Shown here: positions 13,774 through 14,090 of the stretch, piece after piece
Position numbering within the stretch: the stretch's first letter is position 1
Layout of the letters: the number at the start of each line of letters is the position of its first letter
Translations under genes and position numbers: made by a program
Assembly: GCA_900553525.1 (NCBI GenBank)
Contig: USDZ01000028.1
Span: forward strand, 1 to 14,090
Length of the DNA: 14,090 nt
Direction: 5' to 3'
Source of the DNA: an uncultured Oscillospiraceae bacterium
GTDB taxonomy: Bacteria; Bacillota; Clostridia; Oscillospirales; Acutalibacteraceae
Notes under the pieces: model-generated
Databases searched by the model: none
Told to the model about the DNA's origin: nothing
What the model saw: the letters and a program-made list of their open reading frames with translations, nothing else

Positions 13774-13825
13774 CTGTGGCAAACTAAATAGTATTGCCCA
13801 GTTCTCGAATAAATATACAAAGGCC

Positions 13826-13855
13826 TTGACAAACATTAGTTCTGCATGATATACT
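13826..13855 (+). promoter_or_regulatory. Strong sigma-A promoter of the right-end unit
   Basis: Consensus -35 TTGACA (13826-13831), 18 bp, TATACT (13850-13855) with an extended -10 TG at 13847-13848. Expected start is about 13862. It drives the leader and gene to its right. Confidence 0.8.
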
Positions 13856-13861
13856 AAGAAA

Positions 13862-14054
13862 ACATTGAGATAAAAACTGAATGAACATAAACAACTGAAT
13901 TATAAAGCGCCATTTTTCAGTAGATACCCGTACATACATAGGCGCGGAACATTTGAAAGCGAACCAATGCCGTTCGCTTACTTGTGTTTTCGCAGTCTGT
14001 ATGTGCGGGTATTTTTGTTTTGCCTGCAAAAAGCGGAAAGGGGTTGGTGCGCAT
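13862..14054 (+). promoter_or_regulatory. Long leader with transcription attenuator
   Basis: The ~190-nt leader contains a 15-bp stem (one G-U pair): 13924-13938 pairs with 13998-14012, and TTTTGTTTT follows, making an intrinsic terminator well before the gene at 14055. A second perfect hairpin, AAGCGAAC/GTTCGCTT (13957-13964 and 13972-13979), is nested in its loop. A 5-codon ORF (MNINN, ATG near 13881) and a longer ORF from 13967 lie in the leader. This is the layout of ribosome-mediated attenuation, known for some antibiotic-resistance and tRNA-linked genes. A known riboswitch or T-box sequence is not evident. Confidence 0.65.
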
Positions 14055-14090
14055 ATGATTGTGTCGATATTGAGGCAAACGAAAATCAAA
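13967..14090 (+). CDS. Possible leader ORF crossing the attenuator (partial, runs off right edge)
   Basis: An open frame starts with ATG in the loop of the inner hairpin (MPFAYLCFRSLYVRVFLF...) and stays open to the window end, 41 full codons. The ribosome binding site (GAAAGC) is weak. A ribosome on this ORF would disrupt the 3' arm of the terminator stem, so it could be a regulatory leader peptide. It overlaps the gene start at 14055 in a different frame, so at most one of the two is the main product downstream. Confidence 0.3.
   Translation, partial: MPFAYLCFRSLYVRVFLFCLQKAERGWCAYDCVDIEANENQ
14055..14090 (+). CDS. Start of an attenuator-controlled gene (partial, 12 codons)
   Basis: The ATG at 14055 follows GGAAAGGGG at a usable distance and reads MIVSILRQTKIK to the window end. 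It is the first well-signalled start after the attenuator. Twelve residues are too few to name the product. Attenuated leaders of this kind often precede resistance or mobile-element genes, but nothing in the visible codons proves this. Confidence 0.4.
   Translation, partial: MIVSILRQTKIK

Noticed and set aside
13784..14089. Minus-strand open frame of 101 codons at the right edge
   Set aside because: It is antisense to a strong promoter and structured leader, has an atypical composition and no ribosome binding site support inside the window.
1..14090. CRISPR array, rRNA or tRNA genes, insertion sequences
   Set aside because: I saw no regularly spaced repeats, no tRNA-like cloverleaf or rRNA sequence, and no transposase in either strand.

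Overview
The window looks like a chromosomal segment of a Gram-positive, moderately GC-rich gut-type Clostridia (Firmicutes). The evidence is AGGAGG-like ribosome binding sites, LPXTG-anchored surface proteins, a class C sortase, a LytS-type sensor kinase and a sigma-A-like promoter style. No species can be named from the sequence.

Layout on the minus strand, right to left: a XerC/D-type tyrosine recombinase (12279-13124); a 291-bp segment (11961-12251) bounded by a perfect 22-bp inverted repeat and carrying a strong outward-facing promoter; a two-component system (7-TM LytS-type kinase, then a response regulator with a SARP/BTAD-like output, 9717-11815) closed by a rho-independent terminator; then a sortase-assembled pilus operon. 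The operon comprises a degenerate receiver domain fused to a coiled-coil protein, a type I signal peptidase, a 1353-residue LPETG adhesin or tip pilin, a 583-residue LPETG backbone pilin, a class C sortase, an LPQTG minor pilin, and the first 35 codons of a further membrane protein, probably a second sortase, cut by the left edge.

Model (inference from sequence): the 291-bp segment is an invertible promoter flipped by the adjacent recombinase. As sequenced it is OFF for pili. Its promoter (TTGTTA-17-TATAAT) points right, away from the kinase, and runs into a terminator at 12256-12280. After inversion the same promoter would read left into the kinase and regulator genes. The regulator's likely target is just upstream of the pilus operon: two TTGCGCT heptamers at an 11-bp period, the proximal one 8 bp before a TATACT -10 box, which is the geometry known for SARP activators. 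This would be a two-tier switch: DNA inversion controls a two-component system, which controls the pilus operon.

On the plus strand at the right are an unrecognised 119-residue protein (13370-13729) ending in a strong terminator, then a consensus promoter and a ~190-nt leader that folds into a nested terminator (attenuator). A gene starts at 14055 and leaves the window. This right end appears to be a separate, attenuation-controlled unit.
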